This document shows, piece by piece, positions 38,774 through 47,639 of a stretch of DNA of 64,000 nt. Positions within the stretch are counted from its first letter, which is position 1, and every line of letters begins with the position of its first letter. Source of the DNA: DAIDKA01 sp963708865 (GTDB taxonomy: Bacteria; Pseudomonadota; Gammaproteobacteria; Steroidobacterales; Steroidobacteraceae); assembly GCA_963708865.1 (NCBI GenBank), contig CAVPUC010000008.1, forward strand, positions 372,001 to 436,000, written 5' to 3'. The notes beneath the pieces were generated by a model. That model saw only the letters and a list, made by a program, of their open reading frames with translations, was not told where the DNA came from and ran no database searches. The position numbers and the translations under genes were made by a program.

Positions 38774-38824
38774 GTAGCCCCCTCTATCCCATTGCCGCAG
38801 ATTCGCGGACCGTCAGTCTATCGC

Positions 38825-40588
38825 CTAGCCGGACGCCGCGGGCGCCGGCAGCATCCGGTCCTGCATGGCAAGCAACACGTCCTGGCGCGAGATTTCCCCG
38901 AGCAGGTTGTTGCGCCACTGCCCCCCGATGACCGGCAGCACATTCGCCCGGGCCCGCAGAAACACATCGAGCGCGGCGCCCAGCGACATATCTTCCGTCA
39001 GGACCAGATCGGCCGGCCGGGTCACGGTTGCAACCGTCGCGGCACCGTCCACCGTGTTGGCGCGCAGCGCGGCCAAAAGCTCACGCAGGTCGAGCCACCC
39101 CACCAGCTCCTCCCCGTCGGTGACGTACGCCCGTTCCAGGGGTCGGCGCGGCAGTTTCTCGAACATTTCCTTCAAGGGGATGGTCCGGGAAAACACCGCC
39201 TCGGCGGGCTTGATCAGCGCCGCCACGGTGTTCAACTGCCAGCCATCACTGGTGGCACGTCCCTTCAAGGCCGCGTGATAGATGGACTCACCGCGACGAT
39301 AGACCTTGGCCGTGTAGTGCGCGGTGACGCAGGCCAGCATCAGGGGCAGCACCATGTCGTAGTCGAGTGTCATCTCAAAGAGCATGAGAATGGACGTGAG
39401 CGGCGCGTGGGTGGTCGCGGCGAGGAATCCACCCATGCCAACCAGGGCGTAGGCGGCCGGGACCGAGGTAACGCCGGGCAGCAGCGCATGCAGCACCCCG
39501 CCGAACAGGGCGCCGATGGCGCAGCCTAAGAAGAGCGTGGGGGTGAAGACCCCACCGACGGCGCCCGAACCAACGGTGGCCGCGGTGGCCAAGAGCTTCG
39601 CGAGCAGCACCGCCAGCAGCCACCAGCCGACCAGATGCGCGTTGAGGATATTGCCGACCGCACCGAAGCCATTGCCCCACACTTCCGGCACCCCCACCGA
39701 GATGATGCCGACGATCAGGCCGCCCAGGCCCAGTTGCCATTCCAATGGCAGCTTGAGGCTCACGAAACGCGACTTGGCGAAATCCAGCGATGCCAGAAAG
39801 GGCGGCGCCAGGTGACCCAGCAGCACGCCGAGCACGACGTAGAAGATCAGTTCCCAGTTGGAGGCGAACTGCACCTTGGGTACATCGTAGATGGGTGAAT
39901 AGCCCAGGAACCGATGCACCGTCGCACTCGAGACCACCGAGGCCACCACCAGCGGACCGAAACTCTCCATGGCGGTGCCGCCGAGGATGATTTCCGAGAC
40001 GAACAGCGCCCCCGAGATCGGCGCGTTGTAGGCGGCGGCGATGCCCGCCGCGCCACCGCAGGCCACCATCAGTCGCAGCCTCGGGATGGGCGCGCGCGCG
40101 AATCGCCCGATGCGCGACCCGAGCATCGCGGCCAGCTGCACCATCGGGCCCTCGCGACCGATCGAACCGCCCGAGGAGATGGTCAGGAGCGACGAGAGGC
40201 TGTTGGCCAGCGTCGCGCGCACACTGATCGCCCCATCGCCCACCCGCACCGCTTCCATGTAGTCGATCGCGCGTGGCGACGCCAGTACCCGGCCCGCGAG
40301 CCGCAACACGAATCCGGCGAGGATCGCGCCACACAACGGCAGCAGCACCCGCCGCCACCACACCATGCCCGTCGCCGCACGCTCGAGGCTTGTGGCTTGA
40401 CCGGTGAACAGCAGTTCGAGCAGTCGCAGTCCTTCGCGAAAGGCGACGCTGGACAGCGCCGCGCAGAAGCCGACCAGGGCGGCCCAGAAGATGATGCCGG
40501 CAAGATCCTCATGGCCCAGCAGCACCAGACGCAGCCGTGTCAGCAGCGACAATGGCACCCGGGCAAGCTGTCTGACCTCGGGAGGCAC
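38825..40588 (-). CDS. CLC chloride channel/transporter with C-terminal CBS domains
   Basis: The 587-aa protein has the CLC membrane core with the gating motif GREGP (in GSIGREGPMVQLAA) and the third selectivity stretch GGVFTPTLFLG. The first selectivity motif, normally GSGIP before a MEAV-like helix, here reads SPRAIDYMEAV, so the anion-binding Ser is not evident. Two CBS domains occupy about residues 445-580. Start appears to be GTG at 40588. It lies 21 bp after the FHA gene. Confidence 0.88.
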   Translation of the reverse strand: MPPEVRQLARVPLSLLTRLRLVLLGHEDLAGIIFWAALVGFCAALSSVAFREGLRLLELLFTGQATSLERAATGMVWWRRVLLPLCGAILAGFVLRLAGRVLASPRAIDYMEAVRVGDGAISVRATLANSLSSLLTISSGGSIGREGPMVQLAAMLGSRIGRFARAPIPRLRLMVACGGAAGIAAAYNAPISGALFVSEIILGGTAMESFGPLVVASVVSSATVHRFLGYSPIYDVPKVQFASNWELIFYVVLGVLLGHLAPPFLASLDFAKSRFVSLKLPLEWQLGLGGLIVGIISVGVPEVWGNGFGAVGNILNAHLVGWWLLAVLLAKLLATAATVGSGAVGGVFTPTLFLGCAIGALFGGVLHALLPGVTSVPAAYALVGMGGFLAATTHAPLTSILMLFEMTLDYDMVLPLMLACVTAHYTAKVYRRGESIYHAALKGRATSDGWQLNTVAALIKPAEAVFSRTIPLKEMFEKLPRRPLERAYVTDGEELVGWLDLRELLAALRANTVDGAATVATVTRPADLVLTEDMSLGAALDVFLRARANVLPVIGGQWRNNLLGEISRQDVLLAMQDRMLPAPAASG

Positions 40589-40609
40589 CGCCGGTAGCAG
40601 GCGGTTGGC

Positions 40610-42532
40610 TTAAGCGGAAGGTTCTGCGTTGCCGCGCGCAAGCGCAGGCCGGATCACGAAGCGGAAGCGCGCCTTGCCCACCATCACCAGATCGCCATCA
40701 TTCAAGGATTCACGGCTGATGCGGTGACCGTTGACGTGCACGCCGTTGGTGCTGTTCAAGTCCTCGATGATGGTCTGCGAGCCATTGACCAGCAGCACCG
40801 CGTGATGACGGCTGATGAAACTGGCGTCGATCTGCAGATCATTGTCCGGCGTGCGGCCGATGGTGGTCTTGCGACCCAGCACGTGCACTACCTCGTGACC
40901 GTCCTTTGAGCGCACCAGCAGGCGCGCGCCGGTTTCGCGAATCGCCTCATGGGTGCCGGTGTTCCCGGGCGCGAGCGAGCGGATGCTGCGCTGGATATTG
41001 TCGACCAGCGCCGAGCTGTGCGCCGCCTCGGTCTCCAGTCGCTGCATCAACGAATCGCGCTCATCAAGCCAGCGCCGCGCATCGGCGATGTCGGCCTGCA
41101 TCTGGGCATTGACCCGCGTCAGCTCCTCCACCCGCACGTTGCGTGCGCGCAGCTCCGACTCCAGACGGTTGAGGGCTTCCTCGGACACCCGCAGGTCATT
41201 TTCGGCGATCCCGAGCCGCTCCTGCGCGACGCGGTTGCGTTCGACCTCGGCGGCGATGGTCTGTGCCTGGGTCGCCACCTGCGCCGCGAGCGACGCAATT
41301 TCAGTTTCGCGCGCCTGCAGCTGCAGCAGCCGATTGGCATGTTCGGAGCTGATCTGCTGCACGGCGGCCACATGGTCCGCGCTCTGTTCGCGCAGCGCCG
41401 CAAGTTCCGCCGCGAGCTCGGACTTCTGCGCGATCAGCGCGGTCTGGCTGTCGTTGAGTTCACTGTGTGCGGCCGCCGCGGCGCGCAGGCTTTCCGCGTG
41501 AACCTGAGTCTGGGCGAGCGCCTGCGCTTCAAGTTCAGCGATGCGCGCGGCGCGCGCCGCGCTCTCCTGCTGCAGCGCCTGCTGCGACTGCTTCAATTCA
41601 TCGTTGCTGCGGGCGATGGCACTGGCCTCGTCCGCGCGCAAGCCAAGCTTTGCATTCGATGCGGCGAGTTCCGCCTCAAGTTCCGTGACGCGTCGCGCGC
41701 GCTGGTCCAGCTCGCGTGTAAGCTCCAGCCCCTGTGTGGTATGGCGCGCCAGATCCTCCACCACGCGGGCGTGTTCCTGCTCGCGATCCGCGACCCGCAG
41801 ATCCAGCCCACGCAGCATGGCGTCAAAAACTCCGCGCCGACCTTCCAAAGATTGCAGCGCTTCGGCATGTGCCGCGCACTGTGTCTGCAGTTGCGCGACC
41901 TGCTGCCACGAGGCTTTGAGGGCGACGTCATGGCTCGCGACCAGATGGGCAGTGCGGGCGGCATCGGCGGCCGCGTTGCGCGCAAACTCGGCTTCGCGAT
42001 TCGCCAACTGCTGACGCAGCTCAGCCTCTCGCCCGGCAGCGGTGCGCACGGCCTCTTCGTGTTCCCGCATGGTCGCCTGCATGGACTCGACCTGCGAAGC
42101 GGCGGTGGCCACCGCGGCGCGGCCGACGTTGAGTTCCTCCGCCAGCGCCGCTGCGCGCTCGGCAGCCGCCATGCCGGTCTGGCGCGCCTCGGCAAGTTGC
42201 GCCTCGATCATCGTCAGCCGCTCGCCCTTGGCGGCCAGACGGGTTTCCAGCTCCGTCAGGTTGTTGGCCAGCGACTTCAGTTCCACCTCGAGTTTCGCCG
42301 CCAGATTAGCCGACTGCATCGACACGGAGGCCTCAGTGGGCGATTCGGTCGCGGGCTGACCCAGTTGCGGCAGCACCGCCGTATTGAGCGTTGAGGTTAC
42401 CCAGGTGTCGGTGTTGGACAGCGGATCCTGCCCATAACGCGCCTCGTACGCGGCGATATCCAGCGCCGGCAACTCGGCGGTGATTTCCGTATCAGCTGTG
42501 CTGCCTGACAATGATTGACTGGATGCGTTCAT
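40610..42532 (-). CDS. Coiled-coil protein with C-terminal FHA domain
   Basis: A 640-aa protein: a low-complexity N-terminus (1-80), a very long Ala/Glu/Leu-rich coiled coil (about 80-520), then a forkhead-associated domain with IGRTPDNDLQID, SRHHAVLL and DLNSTNGVHVNG, all key phospho-Thr-binding residues present. No membrane helix. Such proteins often scaffold kinase signalling or division. It sits 15 bp after the alpha/beta-hydrolase gene and 21 bp before the CLC gene, so the three form one transcription unit. Confidence 0.88.
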   Translation of the reverse strand: MNASSQSLSGSTADTEITAELPALDIAAYEARYGQDPLSNTDTWVTSTLNTAVLPQLGQPATESPTEASVSMQSANLAAKLEVELKSLANNLTELETRLAAKGERLTMIEAQLAEARQTGMAAAERAAALAEELNVGRAAVATAASQVESMQATMREHEEAVRTAAGREAELRQQLANREAEFARNAAADAARTAHLVASHDVALKASWQQVAQLQTQCAAHAEALQSLEGRRGVFDAMLRGLDLRVADREQEHARVVEDLARHTTQGLELTRELDQRARRVTELEAELAASNAKLGLRADEASAIARSNDELKQSQQALQQESAARAARIAELEAQALAQTQVHAESLRAAAAAHSELNDSQTALIAQKSELAAELAALREQSADHVAAVQQISSEHANRLLQLQARETEIASLAAQVATQAQTIAAEVERNRVAQERLGIAENDLRVSEEALNRLESELRARNVRVEELTRVNAQMQADIADARRWLDERDSLMQRLETEAAHSSALVDNIQRSIRSLAPGNTGTHEAIRETGARLLVRSKDGHEVVHVLGRKTTIGRTPDNDLQIDASFISRHHAVLLVNGSQTIIEDLNSTNGVHVNGHRISRESLNDGDLVMVGKARFRFVIRPALARGNAEPSA

Positions 42533-42547
42533 GATGTGCGACTCGCT

Positions 42548-43390
42548 TTAAGCGCGTAGGAACTCCCGCAACACGCCGCTCACTTGGGCCGCGGCGGACT
42601 CAAACAGATCGCTGCCGAAAATCTCAGCCTGCTCCACCGCACGCGCCTTCGGCATCAGGTCGCGCATCCGGCCGCTGTCCATGCCGCGCGCGTCGCGCGA
42701 GCCGAGCAGCAGGGCCGGCTGGGTCACCAGACGCAGACGCTCGGCCGCCGGGTACTGCATGGCCGCTTGCAATCCCCACCAGGCGTTTGGCCCATTGGCT
42801 AGCTCGTCAGCGAAGTTCGCCGCGACCCTCGCCACCGCGCCCCGGTCATGGACCGAGGCCCGGACGCGATTCCATTCCGGCACCAGGTGGCTGCCGTCGG
42901 CGACGGGAGCTGCCGGCCAGGGCATGCGCTGAAAATGTTCACGCTCGTTTTCATCCGGCACGGGCACGCCCATCAGCACCACCCGGCGCACGACGGTCGG
43001 CAACGACAATGCCAACTCGGTCGCGACCAGCGCGCCGGTCTGATATCCCACTACGTCGATCTGGCGGAACCGCATCGAGGTGCAGAAGTCACCCACGGCG
43101 CCGGCGTAGTCGGCGATGCCGGGCTGGGCCGGCGGTGCATCCGAGTGACCGAAACCCGGCAGATCCGGCGCATATACCGAACGGTCCAAGCCCATGAGTT
43201 CCAGCAGCGGCAACACACTGCCGGCAGATCGGGGCGTGGCGTGCAGGCACAGCAACGAGGTGTGCTCATCGAAGCCGCCGCCGGGCGGAATCGCGTTGTG
43301 CACATGCAATTGACCGTAACGGCATTCGAAGTAACCGCGGCGCACCCGCGGCACAACCGGCGGTGCAGGTTTTACAGGACCCTTGGGCAT
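42548..43390 (-). CDS. Alpha/beta-hydrolase fold protein lacking the nucleophilic Ser
   Basis: The fold is clear: oxyanion region CLHATPRSA, then LPGFGHSDAP. The nucleophile elbow reads VVGYQTGALVA, so GxSxG has become GxQxG (codon CAG). A C-terminal catalytic His is also not evident; the usual GH near the end reads GSD. It may be a pseudoenzyme or belong to a cofactor-free subfamily with an altered elbow. Start ATG 43390 follows GGAGG at ideal spacing. First gene of the hydrolase-FHA-CLC unit. Confidence 0.78.
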   Translation of the reverse strand: MPKGPVKPAPPVVPRVRRGYFECRYGQLHVHNAIPPGGGFDEHTSLLCLHATPRSAGSVLPLLELMGLDRSVYAPDLPGFGHSDAPPAQPGIADYAGAVGDFCTSMRFRQIDVVGYQTGALVATELALSLPTVVRRVVLMGVPVPDENEREHFQRMPWPAAPVADGSHLVPEWNRVRASVHDRGAVARVAANFADELANGPNAWWGLQAAMQYPAAERLRLVTQPALLLGSRDARGMDSGRMRDLMPKARAVEQAEIFGSDLFESAAAQVSGVLREFLRA

Positions 43391-43418
43391 CAAGCCTCCA
43401 ACTTAAGGCAGCCGGATC

Positions 43419-43447
43419 ACTATATAAGGATTCCGGGTACGCTTTAA
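43419..43447 (-). promoter_or_regulatory. Sigma-70 type promoter of the hydrolase-FHA-CLC unit
   Basis: TTAAAG (43447-43442) and TATAGT (43424-43419) stand 17 bp apart on the minus strand, about 30-55 bp before the hydrolase ATG. Both hexamers are close to consensus and the spacing is ideal. Confidence 0.55.
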
Positions 43448-43520
43448 GGAACGAGACCCGGTACCTGGCACCAGTTCTCAGTCTGCGTGCAGACTATCGA
43501 AAATGGGCAAGGAGATCCCC

Positions 43521-43778
43521 ATGCAGCACAGCACTATTGAGAGACGCAGCGCCCGGCGCTCGAGCCTGCTGCGCTTGGCGCTGCCGGTCCTCGCCGCGAG
43601 CCTGTGCGCAGGCTGCGGATTGGCCGGCACCACCGCAGCCACCGGCGCGGGCGCGGCGGCTGAAGTGCAGGAGGCACAGCAGGCCAAGCAGACGGAAGAT
43701 CGCGTCGTGCACCAGGTGGAAGCAGCGCAGCAAGCCGCGGCCAAGCAGCTTAACGACAGCGAGGCACAGGGCAAGTAG
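43521..43778 (+). CDS. Small lipoprotein-like protein
   Basis: An 85-aa product with a basic start (ERRSARRSSLLRL), a hydrophobic core and CAGC as possible acylation site; the -3 Cys makes the lipobox non-standard. The rest is an Ala/Gln-rich helix (VEAAQQAAAKQLNDSEA). Start ATG 43521 has AAGGAG six bases upstream. A minus-strand frame covers it entirely, but only because of the frame error in the VOC gene next door. Confidence 0.65.
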   Translation: MQHSTIERRSARRSSLLRLALPVLAASLCAGCGLAGTTAATGAGAAAEVQEAQQAKQTEDRVVHQVEAAQQAAAKQLNDSEAQGK

Positions 43779-43792
43779 CCCCGCCGACCCCT

Positions 43793-44894
43793 TTATTTGC
43801 CGCGCCGCGCCTGTTTGCGGCGGCGTGTCAGCGCCTTTTTTCTTGGTCTTGGTCTTGGTCTTGGTCTTGGTCTTAACCTTAGCCTTTGTTTTGGCTTTGG
43901 TCTTAACCTTTGGCTTGGCCTTCGCTGCGCGCTTGGTCTTGGGGTTAACCCTTGATTGAGCTGCCACCTTTCGCTTTGCCGTGGTCTTGCTCTTGGCTTT
44001 GCTAGGGGGCTTGCGCGCCGTCTTGGACTTCGTCTTGGCCGGAGCGGGCTTGGCCTTGCTCTTCACTTTAGAGTGGGCTTTCGGCGAAGGCGCTGCCTTG
44101 GGGGCCGCGTCGGCCGCTTCTTTCGGCCCATGCACGGCCACCGCCACGCCATGGGAGTCGAGCAGCTGCGCTATCCAGCTGCCGCCAGGCACCTGATGCG
44201 GCGGATTCAGCACTTTGCCCCCGGCGGCTTTGGCCGCCTCGACTGCCGCGGTCACGCTGGGCACGCTCAAATAAACCAGCCAGCGCGGCCCGCTGCCGCC
44301 GCCGCCCTTCGCCACTGCATAGGCGCCGCCCTTCTGCGTGGCGCCTTGTCCGAAGAGATAGTAGGTGCCGACCTCCCCACCCATCTCGTGAGTCGCGACC
44401 ACCTCCCAGCCGAAGATGGCGTTGTAGAACTGCAGCGCGGCTTCGGGGTTTGCCGCGGTCAGTTCGTGCCACACCACTGGCCCCGCCGCCGCAGCGGCGC
44501 CGCCCGACATGGCGGCGGGCTCGTACACGCCAATCGTGGCGCCCTGGGGGTCGACGATGACGGCATAGCGGCCGCCATCGCCCGGGACCGAGGTCATCGG
44601 ATGCAGGACGCGACCGCCCTTGGCCTCCACCGCAGCGAGCGCGATGGGAAGGTCCGGCACCCCCACGTACGTGAGCCAGCTCGGGCCCGCCTTGTCCGCG
44701 AGCGGATCCTTGCCGACCACGCGCGCACCGCCGACGGGACCCTGCGCATTCCCAAGCATGGTGTAGCCGGCATCGCCTTCATACGGCACCTTGTTCCACC
44801 CCAGCACCTTGGAATAAAACCCGGCACCGGCTTCGGGGTCGGGCGTCAGCAATTCATGCCAAAGGTACTGGCCCAGGACTGCGGAGCTGCTCAT
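43793..44894 (-). CDS. Two-domain VOC (glyoxalase-like) protein with histone-like Lys/Ala tail
   Basis: Residues 1-255 hold two VOC domains (LGQYLWHELLTPDPEAGAGF and VVWHELTAANPEAALQFY), as in proteins annotated as glyoxalase/bleomycin-resistance type. From about residue 260 a 100-residue tail is almost only Lys, Ala, Pro, Thr and Ser, like histone H1 or AlgP. In the observed frame the tail reads on into antisense of the small lipoprotein. With five instead of six T at 43836-43841 it ends KKALTRRRKQARRGK and stops at 43793. Start ATG 44894 has AAGGGGA upstream. Confidence 0.75.
43842..43871. repeat. Five tandem copies of a 6-bp unit (CTTGGT)
   Basis: CTTGGT is repeated five times without change and encodes the alternating Lys-Thr run in the VOC tail on the minus strand. 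Such a repeat could change length by slippage without shifting frame. A T6 run adjoins it. Confidence 0.85.
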
Positions 44895-45076
44895 CGTGAA
44901 TCCCCTTTGTCGCGAAACTGGCGCGGCGGTGACTGACTCTAAATCGCCGATGGCCGGTGGTTCAACCTCGCGTGTGACGTGACCGGCGTCGCAGCTATGC
45001 CAAACCATCCGCCCGTTGGCGGCGCGCCGGCGCGACAATACGCTAACTGAGCTCCTTGGACCCACCTGGATATCCC

Positions 45077-45664
45077 ATGCCTACGACTCTGCTGTCGACC
45101 CTGTCCCGCGCGTCATTGCTGACCCTGGCGCTGGCGCTCGCCGCGTGCGCGGCCCCCAGGGTATTTCCGGACTCGACCGAGGAGGGTGCGCGGGCGCCGC
45201 TGCCGCCGCCCGGCGATTATCGCGGTTTTTCCGGAACCCATTGGCCATGGGACTTCGATGTGCGCTCTGGGCATTGCGACCGCCGGCGCATTACGCAAAC
45301 TGCGCGCCGGGCGGATGCGATGGCGAGCCTCGGACAACGGCTTGCACTGAATCGCAGTGCCGCCATGCTGGTCGGCGCGAAGCTCCCGGATCTGCTGCCC
45401 ACGAAACTGGACGCCGAAGTGGATGAAGGCGACCGGGCCTGCATGGGCCAGGTCCTGGAGCTGGGCGCGAGCGGCCGGTGGGTCAAGTGGGACAACGCCG
45501 CCACTGGCTTGCATTATGAGATGCGACCGGATGCCGGCCGTGACGGCATTGCCGGCGCTTGCCGCAGCTTCCACCTGAAGGCCTCGGGCAACTACCAGCA
45601 CGCCAAGCGCAAGGCGATGGCCTGTGAGTCAGGCCCGGGTCTGTGGCAGTTATCGGGCCTCTAA
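45077..45664 (+). CDS. Lipoprotein, 17-kDa surface-antigen-like C-terminus
   Basis: A 195-aa product with a signal peptide and a consensus lipobox LAAC (Cys about residue 25). The C-terminal part (ACRSFHLKASGNYQHAKRKA, then CESGPGLWQL) resembles the end of Rickettsia 17-kDa antigen-like proteins. That likeness is from memory and not strong. Start ATG 45077; an in-frame ATG at 45056 lacks support. Convergent with ilvB, 4 bp apart. Confidence 0.65.
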   Translation: MPTTLLSTLSRASLLTLALALAACAAPRVFPDSTEEGARAPLPPPGDYRGFSGTHWPWDFDVRSGHCDRRRITQTARRADAMASLGQRLALNRSAAMLVGAKLPDLLPTKLDAEVDEGDRACMGQVLELGASGRWVKWDNAATGLHYEMRPDAGRDGIAGACRSFHLKASGNYQHAKRKAMACESGPGLWQLSGL

Positions 45665-45668
45665 GGCC

Positions 45669-47516
45669 TCAGAACCCTTCGGGAGAAACCGGCGTGTGCT
45701 CCGCGGGCCGCTCGCGCGAGGCGATGAAGTCCCCGGTGATCATGTCCGAGTAAGGCTGACCGGGCCCCACCATCGGGTACACGCCCGCGTCGCGGTCGAT
45801 GACGACTTCCAGGAATGCCGGGCCCTTGAAGTGGATGAACTCGGCCACCACGCGCGCCACGTCTTCCTTGCGGTCCAGGCGCACGGCGTACTTGAAGCCA
45901 TCCGCCTGCGCGGCCTTGATGAAATCCTTGGTGTGCAGCGACTTGTCGCTGGCCGAGAAGCGGCCCTTGAAGAACAGCTTCTGCCACTGACGCACCATGC
46001 CGTCGCCATTGTTGTTGAGCACGACGACTTTCACCGGCAGGTCGTAGGTGGTCACGGTCTCCAGCTCACCGATATTCATGCGGATGCTGGCGTCGCCGTC
46101 GATGTCGATGACCAGCCGCTGCGGATGCGCAATCTGCGCGCCAATGGCCGCGGGCAGGCCGAATCCCATGGTGCCCATGCTGCCCGACGTCAACCACAGC
46201 CGCGGCCTTCGGAAATCGAAATACTGGGCCGCCCACATCTGATGCTGGCCCACGCCGGTGCTGACGATCGCCTCACCGCGGGTCAGCCGGTTGATCTCCT
46301 CGATCACATGGTACGGCTGGATCGCTTCGCTCGCGCGATCGTAGTTGAACGCGTGGTTGTGCTTGAGCGCACCAATATGCGCATGCCACTGCGAATAGTC
46401 GGGCTTGAAGCCGGCGCGTCGGCCGTGCAGCACCAGCGTCCGCAACGCCTCATCGAGCAGCCCGACGTGACTCCACTGCACCTTCTTGACCTTGTCGATT
46501 TCGGCGCGGTCGATATCAAACTGCGCGATGGCGCGGGCATTGGGCGCAAATTTCGCGGGCACCGTCGCCACCCGATCATCGAAGCGCGCGCCCATGGCGA
46601 TCAGAAAATCGCAGTCATCCACGGTGTAGTTGGAGTAGGCCGCGCCGTGCATGCCGAGCATGCCCACGCACAGCGGCCCCAGCGTATCCATGGCACCGAG
46701 ACCCATCAGGGTCGTGACCACCGGCAGGCCAAAGGCCTGCGCAAACTGGTTGAGTGCATCGGCGGCCTCGGCATTGATGACGCCGCCGCCCGCATAGATC
46801 AGCGGGCGCCTCGAGGCACTGAGCAATTCAAAGAACCGGTTGGCGTCGGCGACGTTCAAGCTGTCATGAGCCAGGTTCACGATGCGGCTGCGATACCCCG
46901 GCACCGGCAAGGTGCCGCTGCCCGCGTAGGCGCCGAGCCAGTTCTGCACGTCCTTGGGGACATCGACCACCACCGGTCCGGGGCGGCCGGTGCGGGCGAT
47001 TTCGAATGCCGTGCGCAGCGTCGCTTCAAGCTTGGTGGGGTCGGTCACCAGGAAGATGTGCTTGGCCACCGCGCCCATCAGGGATGCGACCGGAGCCTCC
47101 TGGAACGCATCGGTGCCGATGGCGCCGGTGGCCACCTGTCCGCAGATCACCACCACCGGGATCGAATCCGCCATGCAGTCGCGCACCGGCGTGACCGTGT
47201 TGGTAGCGCCGGGGCCTGAGGTGACCAGACACACACCGACTCTGCCGGTCGCCCGGGCGTATCCGGCGGCCATGAATCCCGCGCCCTGCTCGTTAGCCGG
47301 CACGATCAGCGGCACCTGCGGGGTGCCCTGTGCCTGGGCCCGCTCGTTGAACAGGAATACGGCATCGTAGGTGGGCAGAATCGCCCCGCCGCTGTAACCG
47401 AAAATGGCCGTCACGCCCTCGTCCGCCAGAACCTGGACGAGCATCTGCGCGCCGGTCATCTGCTGGCCGGCCAAGGGGTGCCCGGTGGGCTGGGCCATGA
47501 TGACGGTATCGTTCAT
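45669..47516 (-). CDS. ilvB: Acetolactate synthase large subunit
   Basis: A 615-aa ThDP enzyme. The N-terminal FGYSGGAILPTYDAVF and PANEQGAGFMAAGYARATG contain the catalytic Glu; HEQG of most homologues is here NEQG. The ThDP/Mg motif is DIDGDASIRMNIGEL with LNNNGDGMV. It condenses pyruvate with pyruvate or 2-oxobutanoate for branched-chain amino acids. Its regulatory partner ilvH is not downstream but divergent, 123 bp away, which is unusual. Confidence 0.92.
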   Translation of the reverse strand: MNDTVIMAQPTGHPLAGQQMTGAQMLVQVLADEGVTAIFGYSGGAILPTYDAVFLFNERAQAQGTPQVPLIVPANEQGAGFMAAGYARATGRVGVCLVTSGPGATNTVTPVRDCMADSIPVVVICGQVATGAIGTDAFQEAPVASLMGAVAKHIFLVTDPTKLEATLRTAFEIARTGRPGPVVVDVPKDVQNWLGAYAGSGTLPVPGYRSRIVNLAHDSLNVADANRFFELLSASRRPLIYAGGGVINAEAADALNQFAQAFGLPVVTTLMGLGAMDTLGPLCVGMLGMHGAAYSNYTVDDCDFLIAMGARFDDRVATVPAKFAPNARAIAQFDIDRAEIDKVKKVQWSHVGLLDEALRTLVLHGRRAGFKPDYSQWHAHIGALKHNHAFNYDRASEAIQPYHVIEEINRLTRGEAIVSTGVGQHQMWAAQYFDFRRPRLWLTSGSMGTMGFGLPAAIGAQIAHPQRLVIDIDGDASIRMNIGELETVTTYDLPVKVVVLNNNGDGMVRQWQKLFFKGRFSASDKSLHTKDFIKAAQADGFKYAVRLDRKEDVARVVAEFIHFKGPAFLEVVIDRDAGVYPMVGPGQPYSDMITGDFIASRERPAEHTPVSPEGF

Positions 47517-47531
47517 TGAGCAGTGGGACGC

Positions 47532-47550
47532 AAAACCCGTAGGGGGTTTT
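47532..47550. promoter_or_regulatory. Inverted repeat in the ilvB-ilvH intergenic region
   Basis: AAAACCC (47532-47538) and GGGTTTT (47544-47550) form a perfect 7-bp dyad with a 5-bp centre, 16 bp before the ilvB ATG. It could be an operator or a leader hairpin in the ilvB mRNA. Confidence 0.4.
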
Positions 47551-47595
47551 AAAGAGTAGCAGTTTGGTGCAGGGAGAGGCTACAGTTGCCGTTTA

Positions 47596-47612
47596 AGCCC
47601 CATTTTTGGGCT
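47596..47612. promoter_or_regulatory. Second inverted repeat, ilvH leader
   Basis: AGCCC and GGGCT flank CATTTTT, a 5-bp dyad about 27 bp before the ilvH ATG. With the dyad near ilvB, it leaves little room for promoters, so the two genes may share regulation. Confidence 0.3.
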
Positions 47613-47639
47613 CATTCGGGTAATCGGTCCGCCACATCC

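Noticed and set aside
40949..42394. Long plus-strand open frame opposite the FHA coiled-coil gene
   Set aside because: Mirror of the repetitive Ala/Glu coiled-coil coding sequence; no start signal and no family resemblance.
43494..43792. Extension of the VOC frame through the small lipoprotein gene
   Set aside because: The extension reads antisense of a gene with a good ribosome-binding site, while one fewer T in the T6 run gives a natural basic C-terminus and stop.
45624..47219. Long plus-strand open frame opposite ilvB
   Set aside because: His/Arg/Gly-rich antisense translation of a conserved enzyme gene.
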